The notes below the pieces were generated by a model. The model worked only from the letters and a program-made list of their open reading frames with translations, searched no databases and had not been told where the DNA came from. Below are positions 35,973 through 46,499 of a DNA stretch of 64,000 nucleotides, one piece after another. The translations under genes and the position numbers were made by a program. Source of the DNA: Phaeosaccion multiseriatum (taxonomy: Eukaryota; Ochrophyta, other classes); NCBI GenBank assembly GCA_965112735.1, contig OZ218952.1:558001-622000 (forward strand). Reading direction: 5' to 3'. Each line of letters starts with the position of its first letter. Position 1 is the first letter of the stretch.

Positions 35973-38900
35973 TGGCGACGAGTTTGGCCTCCCATTTGAT
36001 GGCGTCCGGGTAGTCGGCACAGAGGCTCAGACTGTGTTTGAAGCACTCGTGAGACGCCTCCCACTGCTCCAAGTAGAAGTGGCACACGCCTGTGTGCATG
36101 TGTGTGTGTGCCAGTGCCAGAGTGTGAGGGAGTGTGAGGGTGTGAGTGAGTGAGTGAGTGAGTGAGTGATATACGAGAAACAGAGCAGGAGTGAGAAATT
36201 CCCGCCCTTTCCCCTCTTCCCTTCTTCTCCTCTCCTCGTCTGGTACGTACGTACGTACCCATGTTGTACCAGCTGACGTGATGCACTCCGCAGTAACGTT
36301 GACTCTCCTTGAACATCTCAGCTGCTCGGGAGAAGTCCTGCTCAGGGGTGGGGAGGAGTGGGGTAGGGTAGGGTTGGAGTGGGGTGGAGTGGGGTGGGGG
36401 GGCAGGCACAGGGAGCAAATATTTCCGGGGCGGGGAAGGGTGGGGGGGGGGGGATGGAGAGGGCATGTCAGGGAGGATGAGAGAGAAGAGGTGGGAGGTG
36501 AAAAGGCCCCTCCCATCCACGTCCACATCCACCCACACACTCCCACACCCCCCCACACAAAATCAGCCCCCCAACTACCTACTTCCCCACCCACTGACAT
36601 ATCGTACTACCCACTCCCCCACCCATTGACTACCTACTCCCTCACCCATTGACTTACTACCCACCTTGAGTCCCATCAAGATCCTCCCGACCTCAAAGGC
36701 CACGTCTTTACTCGGCTGCAGAGGGAAGTACAGCTCGAACACCTTCCGGGAGTGAGTATGAGTGAGCGTGGGTCAGCCAGCGAGTGAGGGAGTGAGGGAC
36801 GGGGTGGGTGGGTAAGTGAGTGAGTGACGGAGGGAGGGAGGATGGTTCAGAGGGAGCGGGTAAGCGAGAGTGAGTGCGTGAGTGAGTGAGTGAGGATGAG
36901 CTCACATCGTATGGGGTTAAGGAGACAGCACCGCTTGACAACTCGCTCTCTCTATATATACCTTAAGTGCGTCCTTCTTGATGTCGTGCTGAAGCTTGGC
37001 GGTGGCGAAGGGTCCCTTCTCGATGAAGACGTGTTTGAATTTGTAAAACACGTCGGGGTCACACTGGCTCAGTCGCAGAATAGCCAGGGCACTCCGTAGG
37101 CTTGGGGAGGACAGGGGGAGGGCAAGAGAGAGGGGTGGGTCGGGGTGAGCGTGAGGGTGAGGTTCACATAAAAAACTCCCTTGCATATAATATACGGAGA
37201 AAGATACAGGGCATTGTATGCAGTTCTCAGTTTATTATATAAGCTTCGAACCCTCATATATGGGGTCGATATTCCCACATGCCCGCTGACGCGCCCGCCC
37301 ACACGCACACCCGCACACCCACACACCCACAAACACATACACACGCGCACACACATACACACACACGCACACACATACCTGAGTCCCCTGCTTTCGTCCT
37401 TGAGGCTACGCTGCAGAGTGCTGAAGCTGTCGGCCCCGAAGCCTTGCAGAGCAGAGCGACAGGCCAGCCTTCAAGAGATGGGATGGCAGTGGATGGTGGT
37501 GGTGGAGGAGGACGAGGGTGAGGAGGAGGAGGAGGAGGGAAGGAGGAGGAGGGTGAGGAGGAGGAGGAGGAGGAGGAGGAGGAGGAGGAGGAGGAGGAGG
37601 AGGAGGAGGAGGAGCAGGAGGGAGGAGGAGGAGGAGGGAGGAGGAGGTTCGGTGCTTGAAGAGAGGGGTCTACATCGTCTACACAAAGCCTGCATGTCAA
37701 AAGTGACTCCTCCCCGCTCCCCGTTCCCCTCCTCCTACTGCCTGTGCGCCGTCAATCCGTCCGTTACGTCCGTCCTCCCCTTCCCTCCCGTCTCCTCCCC
37801 TCTCGTCCCCTCCCGTCTCCTCTCCTCCCATCCCCTCTCTTCCCATCCCCTCCCCCTCCCTCGTCTCCCCCTCCACTCTGCTCCCCTCCCCTCCTCTCTC
37901 CAACCTCCCCCCTCACCTGTACTGAGGGCAGTCCTCCTCCGTGACGCCCCACGCCATGGCGGAAACCTTGAAGCCCTCTTGGTAGGTGCTGTGGATGACA
38001 AAGCCGCCCTGCTTCTCGCACGAAGCATGTAACGCTCTAAAGTTGACCATGCATGAGAAGGAGCCGTGGACAGCGATGTGGGGGTCCCTCCGCCCCTCAA
38101 GCTCAGCGGCAGACATGTAGCCCTTGTCGCCAGTCAGGAGCATCAGCCGGCCTTTGGGGGGGGGGGAGAGGGAGGGAGGGAGGGAAGAAGGGAGAGGAAG
38201 GAAGGGAGTGAGTGAGTGAGTGAGTGAGTGAGTGAGTGAGTGAGTGAGTGAGTGAGTGAGTGAGCAACTTGCTTGGGAGGGAGGGTAGAAGGGAGAGGAA
38301 AGGAGGGAGGGAGAGAATGAAAGAGCAGCAGTGGACCAAGCACGTTGCTCACTCCCTCCCTCACTCACTCACTCACTCACTCACCCACTCACTCACTCCC
38401 TCTCTCATTCACTCACTCATTCACTCACCGCCACTGAGCTTCCTTAGGTTTCCGATGGCCCGGAGCGCCCCCACGGGCAGCAGGAAGGAGGCAGTGGAGT
38501 AGCCCGCGGTGAGGGCCCGAAGGAGCGCGTTCCAATCCTCCCCTTCCTCTGCCTCTGCGGCCCCCTTTGATGCCGTCGGAGGATTTTTCATGGAGTTGTA
38601 GTAGGCTGTGTGTGTGTGTGTGTGCGGGTGAAAGAAGGAAGGAAGGAGGAGGAGGAGGAGGAGGAATGTGCGGAGGGGCAGCAGCACCAGCAGCAGAAGA
38701 GGAACGAATTAAGGAAGACGTGGAATTGTGTGTGACTGTTACCACCCACCATCACCATCACCACCATCATCACCACCGCAAGCAACAAGATGAAGAGCAA
38801 AAGGTAAAGTCTCCCTCCCACACGTCATGCTTTCATTCTCTCATACTTTCCCCCCTGCGTTCCCTCCCTCCCTCCCCCCCCTTCCTGTGCCAAGCGCTCA

Positions 38901-40983
38901 CTCACCATGGCTGCAAGGCTCAGCTTTCCACGAGCACTTGATGTACCTGAGGGAGTAAGCCAGCAAATCGAGAGAGAGAAAGACAAGAAAACCCCATGAT
39001 ACGTAACATGCATGCAACAAAAAGATGAGATAAAAGCTGAAAGACACGAAGCATAGGTTGACAAAGACAACTCCATCGCCCATTAGCTTAAGAGTAAGCA
39101 TATGGCAGCGTTGCCTACTGTGTCCGTCTAATGCCCTGTCCGTTAACTGTCCGTTTGTGGTTGGTATGTATGTACCTGAGCAGGTCGGGGTTGTGCACGT
39201 TAATGTCCGTTGTGCTCATGGTGCTGCACAGCCCCTCGTGCAGCTCGCCATCGAGCACGAAGAAGGCGTCCTGTTGAGTGAGGGAAGTACGCGGGTTGGT
39301 GATACATGAGTCACGGACGGCGGGCGGGTAGCAAAGGAGAGGCCAAGGAGGAGTGGAGCAGCAGCAGTAGTAGCAGCAGCAGCAGTAGCAGCCGGGGGAA
39401 GGAAGGCAGGCGAGAGAGGGGGAGGGAAAGAGACAGGGGAAAGCCCAGCCACAAGTGAGTGGGGCCCCTTGTTGCGCCGCACACACGCACACACACACAC
39501 ACGCGCCCGCATGACTTGATACAACAAAACACAACCCCTACCCCGCCTGTTCCCTCCCCTCTGACCTACAGATTACGTAAAAATTACGTACCTGCTTGAG
39601 CGTGTCGAATACGTAGTTGGCGACTGCCACGACGGGGTGGAGCAGTTCGCCCGGCTGCAGGGTGACGCCCGACATTTCGAGGCGTACGGGCCCTCCCTTC
39701 TCGCAGTCCAGCACGGCAAAGTCCACCACGCCTGACTCGATGTGCTGCGGCGCAGAGGACAGAATGAATGCGGGTTGGGCATCATGTTATTTGGAGCACA
39801 CAGCAGAGCATATAATATAATTGGACGAGAGAGAGAGAGGAGCAGCAGCAGCAGCAGCAGCAGCAATGGTGTTGCCCACAGAATAGACATGAGAAACAAA
39901 ACACACACGCACACAGGTACATGTATACATACACACACATACACATACACACATGCACACATACACTTCATTATTGTTATTACCTACCTCAACGAATCGT
40001 GGATGATTGAGCCAAAAATCAAAGTTCTCGGAGGTAAAGTCTGTGATCACATACTTAAACGGAGGGGCCTCCCCCGGGCCACGGCGGGGCAGGAAGGCCG
40101 TGAGCTCGAGCAGCTTGGTGAGCAGCACGTAAGAGAGCTTCGCGGCCCCGGCCCCCACCTCCACGATATACACAGGTTGCTCGGCGTCCGCCACAGGGTC
40201 CGCCCCTGGCCGAGAGAAGTGGTCCCTTAGAAAGCCCAGGATGACGCGGGCGTAGGTCTAGGGAGGACGACGACGAGGAGGAGGAGGAGGTAGAGAAGGG
40301 GCAGTAGCATCGAGGAGGAGGAGCAGCAGCAGGAGGAGGAGTGGGAGATGGGGCGGCGATTGTGAGGACGACAGCAGCGTGGATGAGTAGGCGGGAATGG
40401 GTTTGGGACAGGAGGCTCTCCGTGGCTACTGTGTGGAAGTAATGCGATGCGCACGTGGTTCACGTGGTAGGAAAAGCGGCTAGCTCAACTTTCTCTCTCT
40501 CTCTCTCCCAGAGGGACCCGCCCTCCCCTCCGTCCTCGACCCTCTCTCACCTGAGCGATGAAACAGTTGCTCGTGACGAAGTTGGGCACGACGCACTCTT
40601 GCCAGCATTTGACCTTGTGCTTCTCGTAGAAGGCATCCTGCAGCTGCCATAGCACCGTCTCGGAGAACCTGGGGGGCCGTGGGGGGAAGCAGAGGGCCAG
40701 AACAGTGTGAGGTGTGCCTCATTTTCTTTGCGCTGGCACTGGGCCAAAATAGCAGCAGACAGCAGCAGACACAACACCTACGGAGAGAGGGGGTCCCTCT
40801 GAGGGAACACAGAAGCACTGAGCGTTGGCGTGATAGCAGAGCACCAGACACCAGCCAAGCGGGAGAGCGCGAGCTAGAAGGGTAAGAGACAAGGAAAGGA
40901 GGAGAATGCAGTCCCCCGTGTGCCTCTCTGCTTCACCTCTTGTCCTCGTCGATAATGGACTTGTCCAGCGGGGAGCGCCTCAT
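35956..40983 (-). CDS. SAM-dependent methyltransferase-like protein with C-terminal TPR-like helices
   Basis: Thirteen short minus-strand exons give a 551-residue frame with consistent phases: 40983-40937, 40668-40551, 40257-39988, 39744-39592, 39270-39176, 38946-38906, 38605-38429, 38151-37917, 37468-37379, 37100-36962, 36742-36665, 36337-36259 and 36089-35956. The methyltransferase signature is VYIVEVGAGAAKLSYVLLTK (motif I, about residue 77), then YVITDFTSENFDFWLNHPRF, a strand FAVLDCEKG, and VVAVANYVFDTLKQDAFFV. Later parts (FLLPVGALRAI, LLTGDKGYM) resemble family proteins that end in helical repeats. Exons 12-13 (AAEMFKESQRYCG...HFYLEQWEASHECFKHSL) look TPR-like. The substrate is unknown. 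The terminal exon could in principle splice onward at GTTAGTTAA, but the same bases give an in-frame stop. The small exon at 37468 depends on a weak acceptor. Confidence 0.72.
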
Positions 40984-41323
40984 CGTCCTACTTCCCAAAC
41001 AGCGATATTTTCTTCTTCTTCTCCACCGTTCTTCCCCTTCTCAAGCTCCACTTTCGGCGGCATCTTCTCCCCCTGACATTCTTCTGCTCCTACTCTCCTT
41101 CAGCTTTAGCTTCTTCCTTTCCTCCTCCTCCCACTCGTACGAGAAAACACCCGACGTATTGAAGGTAAAAGAGCTTGGTTTCAGCACAGGACGGGGGGAG
41201 GGGGACGAGGGGCAGATCCGGGATGCATGGGGAAGGTGAAGGAGGGATGTGGGACTAGTAAGGCAGTGAAACCATCCTTCCAATAAACTCCCCATCTTTT
41301 ATCTTTTGTCCTTCGCCCATACA

Positions 41324-41498
41324 CTTGCCTCAATGTCCTGTACGCCCTTGCCTTATCCCTTTTGCCTCCTACACGGCCTTGTCACTTCCCTTTGCCCCCC
41401 TACACGGCCTCGTCACTGACCGCCCGCCCACCCACTGTCCCAAATAAGACAGAAATAGACCTCCTCGACACCAAATGTCGATATCCTGCCCATACACC
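41324..41498 (+). repeat. Dispersed repeat, copy A
   Basis: Clearly homologous to 62434-62632 in the same orientation. Both begin CTTGCCTCAATGTCCTGTA and end near GTCGATRTCCTGCCCATACAC. Both include CCTACACGGCC units followed by T/C-rich sequence; copy A has two such units and copy B three. The nature of the repeat is unknown. Confidence 0.85.
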
Positions 41499-41639
41499 TT
41501 TCCCCATGCCCTCTTCTGCCATCCCCATATCCTCCCCTCTGCTGCCATCTGCATCTCCTCAGACTAAGCCTGAGGCAATGGTCAATGAGGGGGATTGAGT
41601 CAAGCCAGGGGGGAGAAAGGAGAGGGTCGGCCCCAGGCG

Positions 41640-41880
41640 AGGTTTCTCTGGCCCCCGATAAGCAGAAGCCAGAGGCGGCCTGCGACCGAAAGCCGAGAAG
41701 CCAGGGTCTAGGCTGCGACCAGCAGAAGCCAGTCACCAGCGGGAAAGAGCGACAAGCCAGAAGCCAGAGGCGGCCTACGGCCGAAAGCGAAAAGCCGAGA
41801 AGCCAGCGCTGGCCTGCGGCCAGAAGCCCGAAGCCAGGAAGGGCCTACGAGGCCAGAAGCCAGAGAAACTTAACCTTGCC
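41640..41880. repeat. Minisatellite with AGAAGCCAG units
   Basis: Irregular GC-rich tandem repetition built from AGCAGAAGCCAG, GCGGCCTGCGGCCGAAAGC and related words. Confidence 0.75.
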
Positions 41881-41921
41881 TGGGGCCGAAGAGGGGGGAA
41901 ATCGCCACAATGTTGGGAAGT

Positions 41922-42092
41922 CAGGGAGGGAGGGAGGGAGGGAGGGAGGGAGGGAGGGAGGGCGGGAGGGAGGGAGAGAGGGAGGGGAGGGAGGGAGGGA
42001 CGGAGGGACGGAGGAAGTAAGTAAGGGAGCGACGGAGGGAGGGACGGACGGACGGACGGAAGGGGGGAGGGAGGAACGGACGGAGGGGGGAT
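41922..42092. repeat. (GGGA)n array
   Basis: GGGA tetranucleotide repeat with GGGACGGAC variants towards the right. Confidence 0.9.
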
Positions 42093-42211
42093 CGGATCGT
42101 TCGCGTGAGCTCTGAGAACATATCGATGTGGATATGAATTGATAAGGTCAGGAAACTGAAACTGAAACTCCACCACCCTTGCCTGCCGCCATCGATCCGC
42201 AATGTCTGACT

Positions 42212-42358
42212 ATGAACGTATTTACCGCTATCACCAACTGTAACACCAACTTGTTGAAGGCGGATCCCCATAAGCTGGACATGCACAGCTACAGTTGCTT
42301 GCTTTACGCTGCCATCCGCGGCTGGGGGGACACGGTAGAGCTGCTGCTGGAGCAGAAG
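42212..42358 (+). pseudogene. Ankyrin-like exon fragment
   Basis: A short open segment from ATG 42212 to a good donor (AAG|GTAAGG) at 42358. It encodes an ankyrin-like helix pair (SYSCLLYAAIRGWGDTVELL). No second ankyrin exon follows before the retroelement-like fragment and the transposon, so this may be a broken gene or a captured exon. It could also be a chance resemblance from a single repeat. Confidence 0.35.
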
Positions 42359-42649
42359 GTAAGGGAGTGAGTGAGTTTTGTAGAGGGAGGGAACGTTCTT
42401 GTGGGAGAATTGGTGCTCCACTTCCTTATGCATACGCACAGACGCCTCCTCACCGGGATGCTCCCCTCCGTCGAGGATACCATGTTCAAGCAGAACTTCG
42501 TCTCCCGCGTCGGACACGAGAGCTCGGAGTAGCTATTTCCTCCCCCCGCACAATATTGCCCGGACCTTCCGCCGCATGGACGCCACCCTGCCCCGGCGCG
42601 CCCTCTCCGCAGCTCGCGACCCAACCTATGCCCACCCGGCGCACATGCT

Positions 42650-42961
42650 CGACCTAACCCTGAGAAAAAACATCCGCAGGAAGGTTCTGATATGCCCCAC
42701 ACGGACACCAGACCGGGAGCGGCAGCAGCCAACAGCGAGACCCGCAAGGAGCGGCACTACGCCAGCACTTACGACCGAGAGCGGGTTCGCCTCACCACCT
42801 TCGCCATCGAGACCCACGGACGACTCGGCGCACAGGCACGACGCCTACACGCACTCGCCGAGCACGTCGTCTCCCGCACGGGCCGCACCGGCTCCTCCGC
42901 CACCAAGGGCCACGTCCTGACCAGGCTTCGCCGTCTCGTCAGCTGCAGCCACCAGATGTGA
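42650..42961 (+). pseudogene. Probable retrotransposon reverse-transcriptase C-terminal remnant
   Basis: The frame ending at the stop at 42959-42961 encodes GAAAANSETRKERHYA and then FAIETHGRLGAQARRL. This resembles the conserved tail of retroelement polymerase proteins in many eukaryotes (a '...FAIETxGRLGxxA' block). Upstream sequence in other frames (42430-42650) is interrupted by stops. No polymerase palm motif is present, so only the tail is left. It lies immediately left of the CA repeat and the TIR element. Confidence 0.45.
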
Positions 42962-43074
42962 TATGTGCTCTCGGAGCGAGAGCGCATTCCTATTCCCGGA
43001 CCTGCACTCCTCCCTCTCCCCGACCAAGAGGGGGAGTAACCGGCCTCCCGCGGGCCCCAGAGACACAGAGACAC

Positions 43075-43106
43075 ATGCACACACACACACACACGCACAC
43101 ACACAC

Positions 43107-43163
<57 letters not shown>
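43075..43163. repeat. (CA)n microsatellite
   Basis: CA repeat with ACGC interruptions, just left of the TIR element. Confidence 0.92.
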
Positions 43164-43164
<1 letters not shown>

Positions 43165-43303
43165 TTGCAGTTTAGTCAAATCTTTTGGAAAATCTTTTTT
43201 TTTCAAAAAAAGGCCGCCCTCCCCCCAAATAAAATTTTACTTCCTTTTTATCTTTTTTTTTCTTGATCAAGCTTGACCTTGAACATCCAGAGAGAGGTTG
43301 CGC

Positions 43304-43309
43304 ATACAA
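43304..43309. repeat. Left copy of the target-site duplication (ATACAA)
   Basis: Six bases ATACAA directly outside the left terminal inverted repeat. They are identical to 51699-51704 outside the right repeat. Confidence 0.85.
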
Positions 43310-43340
43310 TCGACCCCTGACGTGCTATTATGCTATCTGC
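43310..43340 (+). repeat. Left terminal inverted repeat (31 bp)
   Basis: Perfect reverse complement of 51668-51698. Confidence 0.95.
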
Positions 43341-43341
43341 G

Positions 43342-43383
43342 ATAGCATGCTATTGGGCGCCCCGGCGCCCAATAGCATGCTAT
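43342..43383. repeat. Subterminal palindrome, 20-bp arms with 2-bp spacer
   Basis: Arms 43342-43361 and 43364-43383 are perfect reverse complements. Each arm also contains the smaller palindrome ATAGCATGCTAT. It is present only at the left end of the element. Confidence 0.93.
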
Positions 43384-43393
43384 TTGCACTCGG

Positions 43394-43470
43394 CGAATAG
43401 CAGATAGCACGCCGGCTGGCGCCGGCGAATAGCAGATAGCACGCCCCGTCGCGCCGGCGATAGCAGACGC
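43394..43470. repeat. Left subterminal repeat array
   Basis: About two and a half units of ~31 bp reading AATAGCAGATAGCACGCC followed by a GC-rich GGCTGGCGCCGGCG part. The units have the same direction as those at the right end. Confidence 0.85.
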
Positions 43471-43639
43471 CCTGCGACAGCCTTTCCACTCCTAGCTGCC
43501 TGCCTAATCAGCATACGTCGAGCGCAGAGAGTATGCGAGCCTTCAGTCTTATATTACCAATACAATGGTGGCTGGGCGAACCTTGGCGTTCCCCTCTCCC
43601 CCCATCTCCCTCTCTCGCGAGGCAGCCATCTCTCCTTCA

Positions 43640-46469
43640 CTAACCCAGGACGCACTTATGCAAGGCCGAGTTGTAAACGTCGGGCAAGGAACCGTTGCGC
43701 ATCCCGGAGCTCAGGTACGCCCGAAAGAGGCGAGTTCTCTCTGCCTCATACTCTTCGCAGGTCAGACACGGCAGCCCACACGCGGCCAAGAAGCGGTCCA
43801 CGGTCTCCTTCTTTGCCCCCGCCGCACTAGACAAAATCGCTACACCGTCGTCCCTTTCCCAGCTGTTGTCTTGCTCAACACCATAGAGCACTTTGCGCAT
43901 GGGGCTGGTGTCTGCCACAGCCAATTTCGACATGAATAGAGCTGTTGCCGGACCGCAAGAATTCGAGCCGGCCTTCTGCTGTGGCACACCAACAAAGACC
44001 TGCCGGAATCGGAGGGCTGCCGTCCCAGGGGCTCTTTCGTCCTCCATGACCTTCTCCACATACACCTGCGTCGCTTGGAGCACTCGCTTCGAAGGGTGGT
44101 GACCGAGGCGCCCATTTCGGACCGTATCAAAGTGCAGAATGTACGCCATAGCACCCTCCCCGTCGTCACTAGCTGCAGAGGTAGGTAGAAGGACAGCGAC
44201 AGTCGAGAAATGGCCGCTGAAACTCGCAGGGAGGAGGAGGAGCTCACACTTCGTCATTGTAAGACCAGACTCCCTGTAACCTTTCGGCAGGAACCCTTTC
44301 GGAGCCGTCGCCAACACGTTGGGCATGGGGGAGTTCTCCACAGCTGGGTTGAAAATGTGACCAAGAGACGCGCACGGGAGTAGTGCCCTGTTTCCGTTCA
44401 CGGATACAGTGGTCATCATCGCGTCCAAAAAGAAGGAGGTGTACTCCCCCTTTTCCTTGTGCATGTCCTGCTCAGCGCCGAGGACAAGCAGCCTCGCCTT
44501 CATGTCCCCTGTCAGCTGCTCAGCGTCGGCCACTGATTGTGCCGCAGGCATGGCCCTGCTTTTCTTCTGGTGGGAAGAAGGGCTGCTGCCCCCCTCCTGC
44601 TCCTCCTCCTCCTCCTCCTCCTGCTCCTCCTCCTCCCCCCCCTCCTGCTCCTCCTCCTCCTCCTCCTCCTCCTCCTCCTCCTCCTCCTCCTCATCATCAT
44701 CATCATCATCATCACCACCACCATCATCCTCCTCCTCCTCCTCCTCCTCCTGCTCCTCCTCCTCCTGCTTCCCCAACGCCGTCTTCAGTAGGAAGTGAGA
44801 GAGTGCAGCTTGCATGCTTTTCTGACCGCTCGATGAGTGGGAGTCTCTGTGGCGCTTAACGCCAGACAAATGAGTCCACTGAGGCTTGTACTTGCCCTTC
44901 CCGGCGCTCTGACAAGCAGGCCTGGTGCACACAACAGATACCAGCATATCCAATGATGTTCTGGCGTGTCTGATGGAGAAGTTCGCTTTGGCCTCAAGCT
45001 GAATCAAAGCTGGCGTATGGATCTTCACGAAGCTTGCTGCATCACCGACCTTGCTTCCGCTGAGAGTTTGCATCTCCACATCAGGCATTTCCCGCAAAAG
45101 ATAAAAGAACTTGGTTCCTTGCGCGTGGAGCCAGCTCTTCGCCTTCTTCGTCAGTGCCCCCTCTTGCCCCGCCTTCCCGCCTTTCGTCCCGCCGGCACTC
45201 TCTCCCTCACTATCACTGGTGGTCTCACTGACACGGGCAGCACCACCTCGATGACCTGCCTTCTTGGGTGGGGTATGGGTCGAAAAATCTGTGGCGCTGT
45301 CCAGAGATTGGGTAGGGAAAGACAGGCAAATTTGCACGTTCTCCTGCTGTCTCGCCCCTGATTTCGGGCGTAGCTCGCAGTACAGATCCAGTCTCCACCG
45401 TTTGTCGGGATCGATACGGCCCGGAGGGAAAGTGTAGAACGAGCGCACCTGTATTGGGTGTGTGTTGGAGAAAGAGACAGAGAGGGGCGGGGGGGGGGGC
45501 GGGTTTAAGAAAGGGTTGCTGCCGTAGCAGACAATGCACAAACATCGAGAGGCAGTTGTACCCGACACGTACCACGCGGCGCAGGGAGACGTCGTCGCGG
45601 ATTGTATCCAACCCTCTGCCACGTCTGAATGCCGTGGAGGCTCTGATCGTGATGTCGTTCTTCTTTTGTTCCGTCTGAAAGAGCAATTCGCTGGTCAAAT
45701 GTCCACGGAAGGCCTTGAAGCTGGAGAATCGCTTGTCTTCATTAGCCAGCTGGAACGTGTAGGGCAAGGTCTCGAAGAGCTCGGTCGTGTTGCAGGACAC
45801 CGATGTGCCGAGACTGAAATCAGCCTCGACGGGGTTGAGGCATCCTCTTGGAAATGTCCCCACATGCGCGAACATGAGAGGGGTAGGTTTTGCCTGTCCC
45901 ATCCCTGCACTCAGGGGCAAGGCATAATCGAAGTCTTGTGCCTCAGAAGACGATGCCAAGGTTGCCGTACTCTGGAGATAGGTGTCCTCAAGCCGCCCCC
46001 CCTCCTCCCACCCCAGCTCGTGAGAAGCGTGTTGTGAATGGCTGCTTCGGCGTACTCCCCTGTCGCTGGGACTTTGGTTCCGACGCATTTCCCTCGCGCC
46101 TGCTGGGAATCCTCTTTCGCTGGGACTGCGGCCCCGTCTCCCTTTGCTTCGACCCTTTTCTCCTTCCCTCCTCCCTCCTCCTCCTCCGGATCTGGGTCGG
46201 CTCCGACTCCTGCTGGTACTTCTCCCTGCCCTCCTCCTCTCGGTGTCCTTCCCCCTACTCCGACTCCTGCTGGCATTTCTCCCTCGCTTCCTCCTCTCAC
46301 TGTGCTTCTCCCTGCTCCAACTCCTGCTGGCACTCCTCCCTCTCCTCGCCCTCTCAGGGGCCTTCTCCCGGCTCCGACTCCTGCTGCCAACTGGACTTGG
46401 CGTGCCTCTCCTGCTGTTGTAGTAGTCGCCCCCCCCCCCCCAACTCCTCCCTCCATCGCGGCCAGACAT
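43640..46469 (-). CDS. Transposon-encoded RS-rich protein with Ulp1/C48-type cysteine protease domain
   Basis: Two exons (46469-45573 and 45448-43640, phase 0) give 901 residues. The start is the ATG at 46469, which opens an RS-rich domain (about 1-140) with repeated SASRSRSRGKDTERRRAGRS-like units. The middle has an acidic Glu/Asp run. The C-terminal ~200 residues carry a protease-like order: His712 in SGHFSTVAVLLP, Asp740 in ILHFDTVR, Gln789/790 in GVPQQK and Cys797 in GSNSCGP. That His-Asp-Gln-Cys order is typical of Ulp1/SENP/adenain-type (C48 clan CE) proteases. C48 domains recur in several eukaryotic DNA transposons, where they are thought to process transposase or remove SUMO-like tags. 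Here the position inside the TIRs shows that it is element-encoded. The open frame runs upstream to 46754, so a farther start is possible. The RS domain could mediate nuclear or RNA-protein contacts; that is inference. Confidence 0.78.
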
Positions 46470-46499
46470 GAAGGACTTTTGAACCAGTGGGGCCCAGCC

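Larger units (their letters stand above)
40984..42211. other. Repeat-rich intergenic region
   Basis: No host gene is seen. It contains the 5' flank of the methyltransferase gene, dispersed repeat copy A (41324-41498), a Gly-Arg-type minisatellite (41640-41880) and a GGGA array (41922-42092). Open frames through these repeats are repeat translations. Confidence 0.6.

Noticed and set aside
41640-41880. CRISPR-like repeat array
   Set aside because: Repeats are irregular and contiguous without unique spacers of constant size, in a eukaryotic intron-rich context. The arrays at 60869 and 62912 are likewise plain tandem repeats.
43342-43383. Hairpin as a transcription terminator or an RNA gene
   Set aside because: It is adjacent to the TIR and built from the same words as the subterminal repeats, so it belongs to the transposon end structure. 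No T-tract follows.
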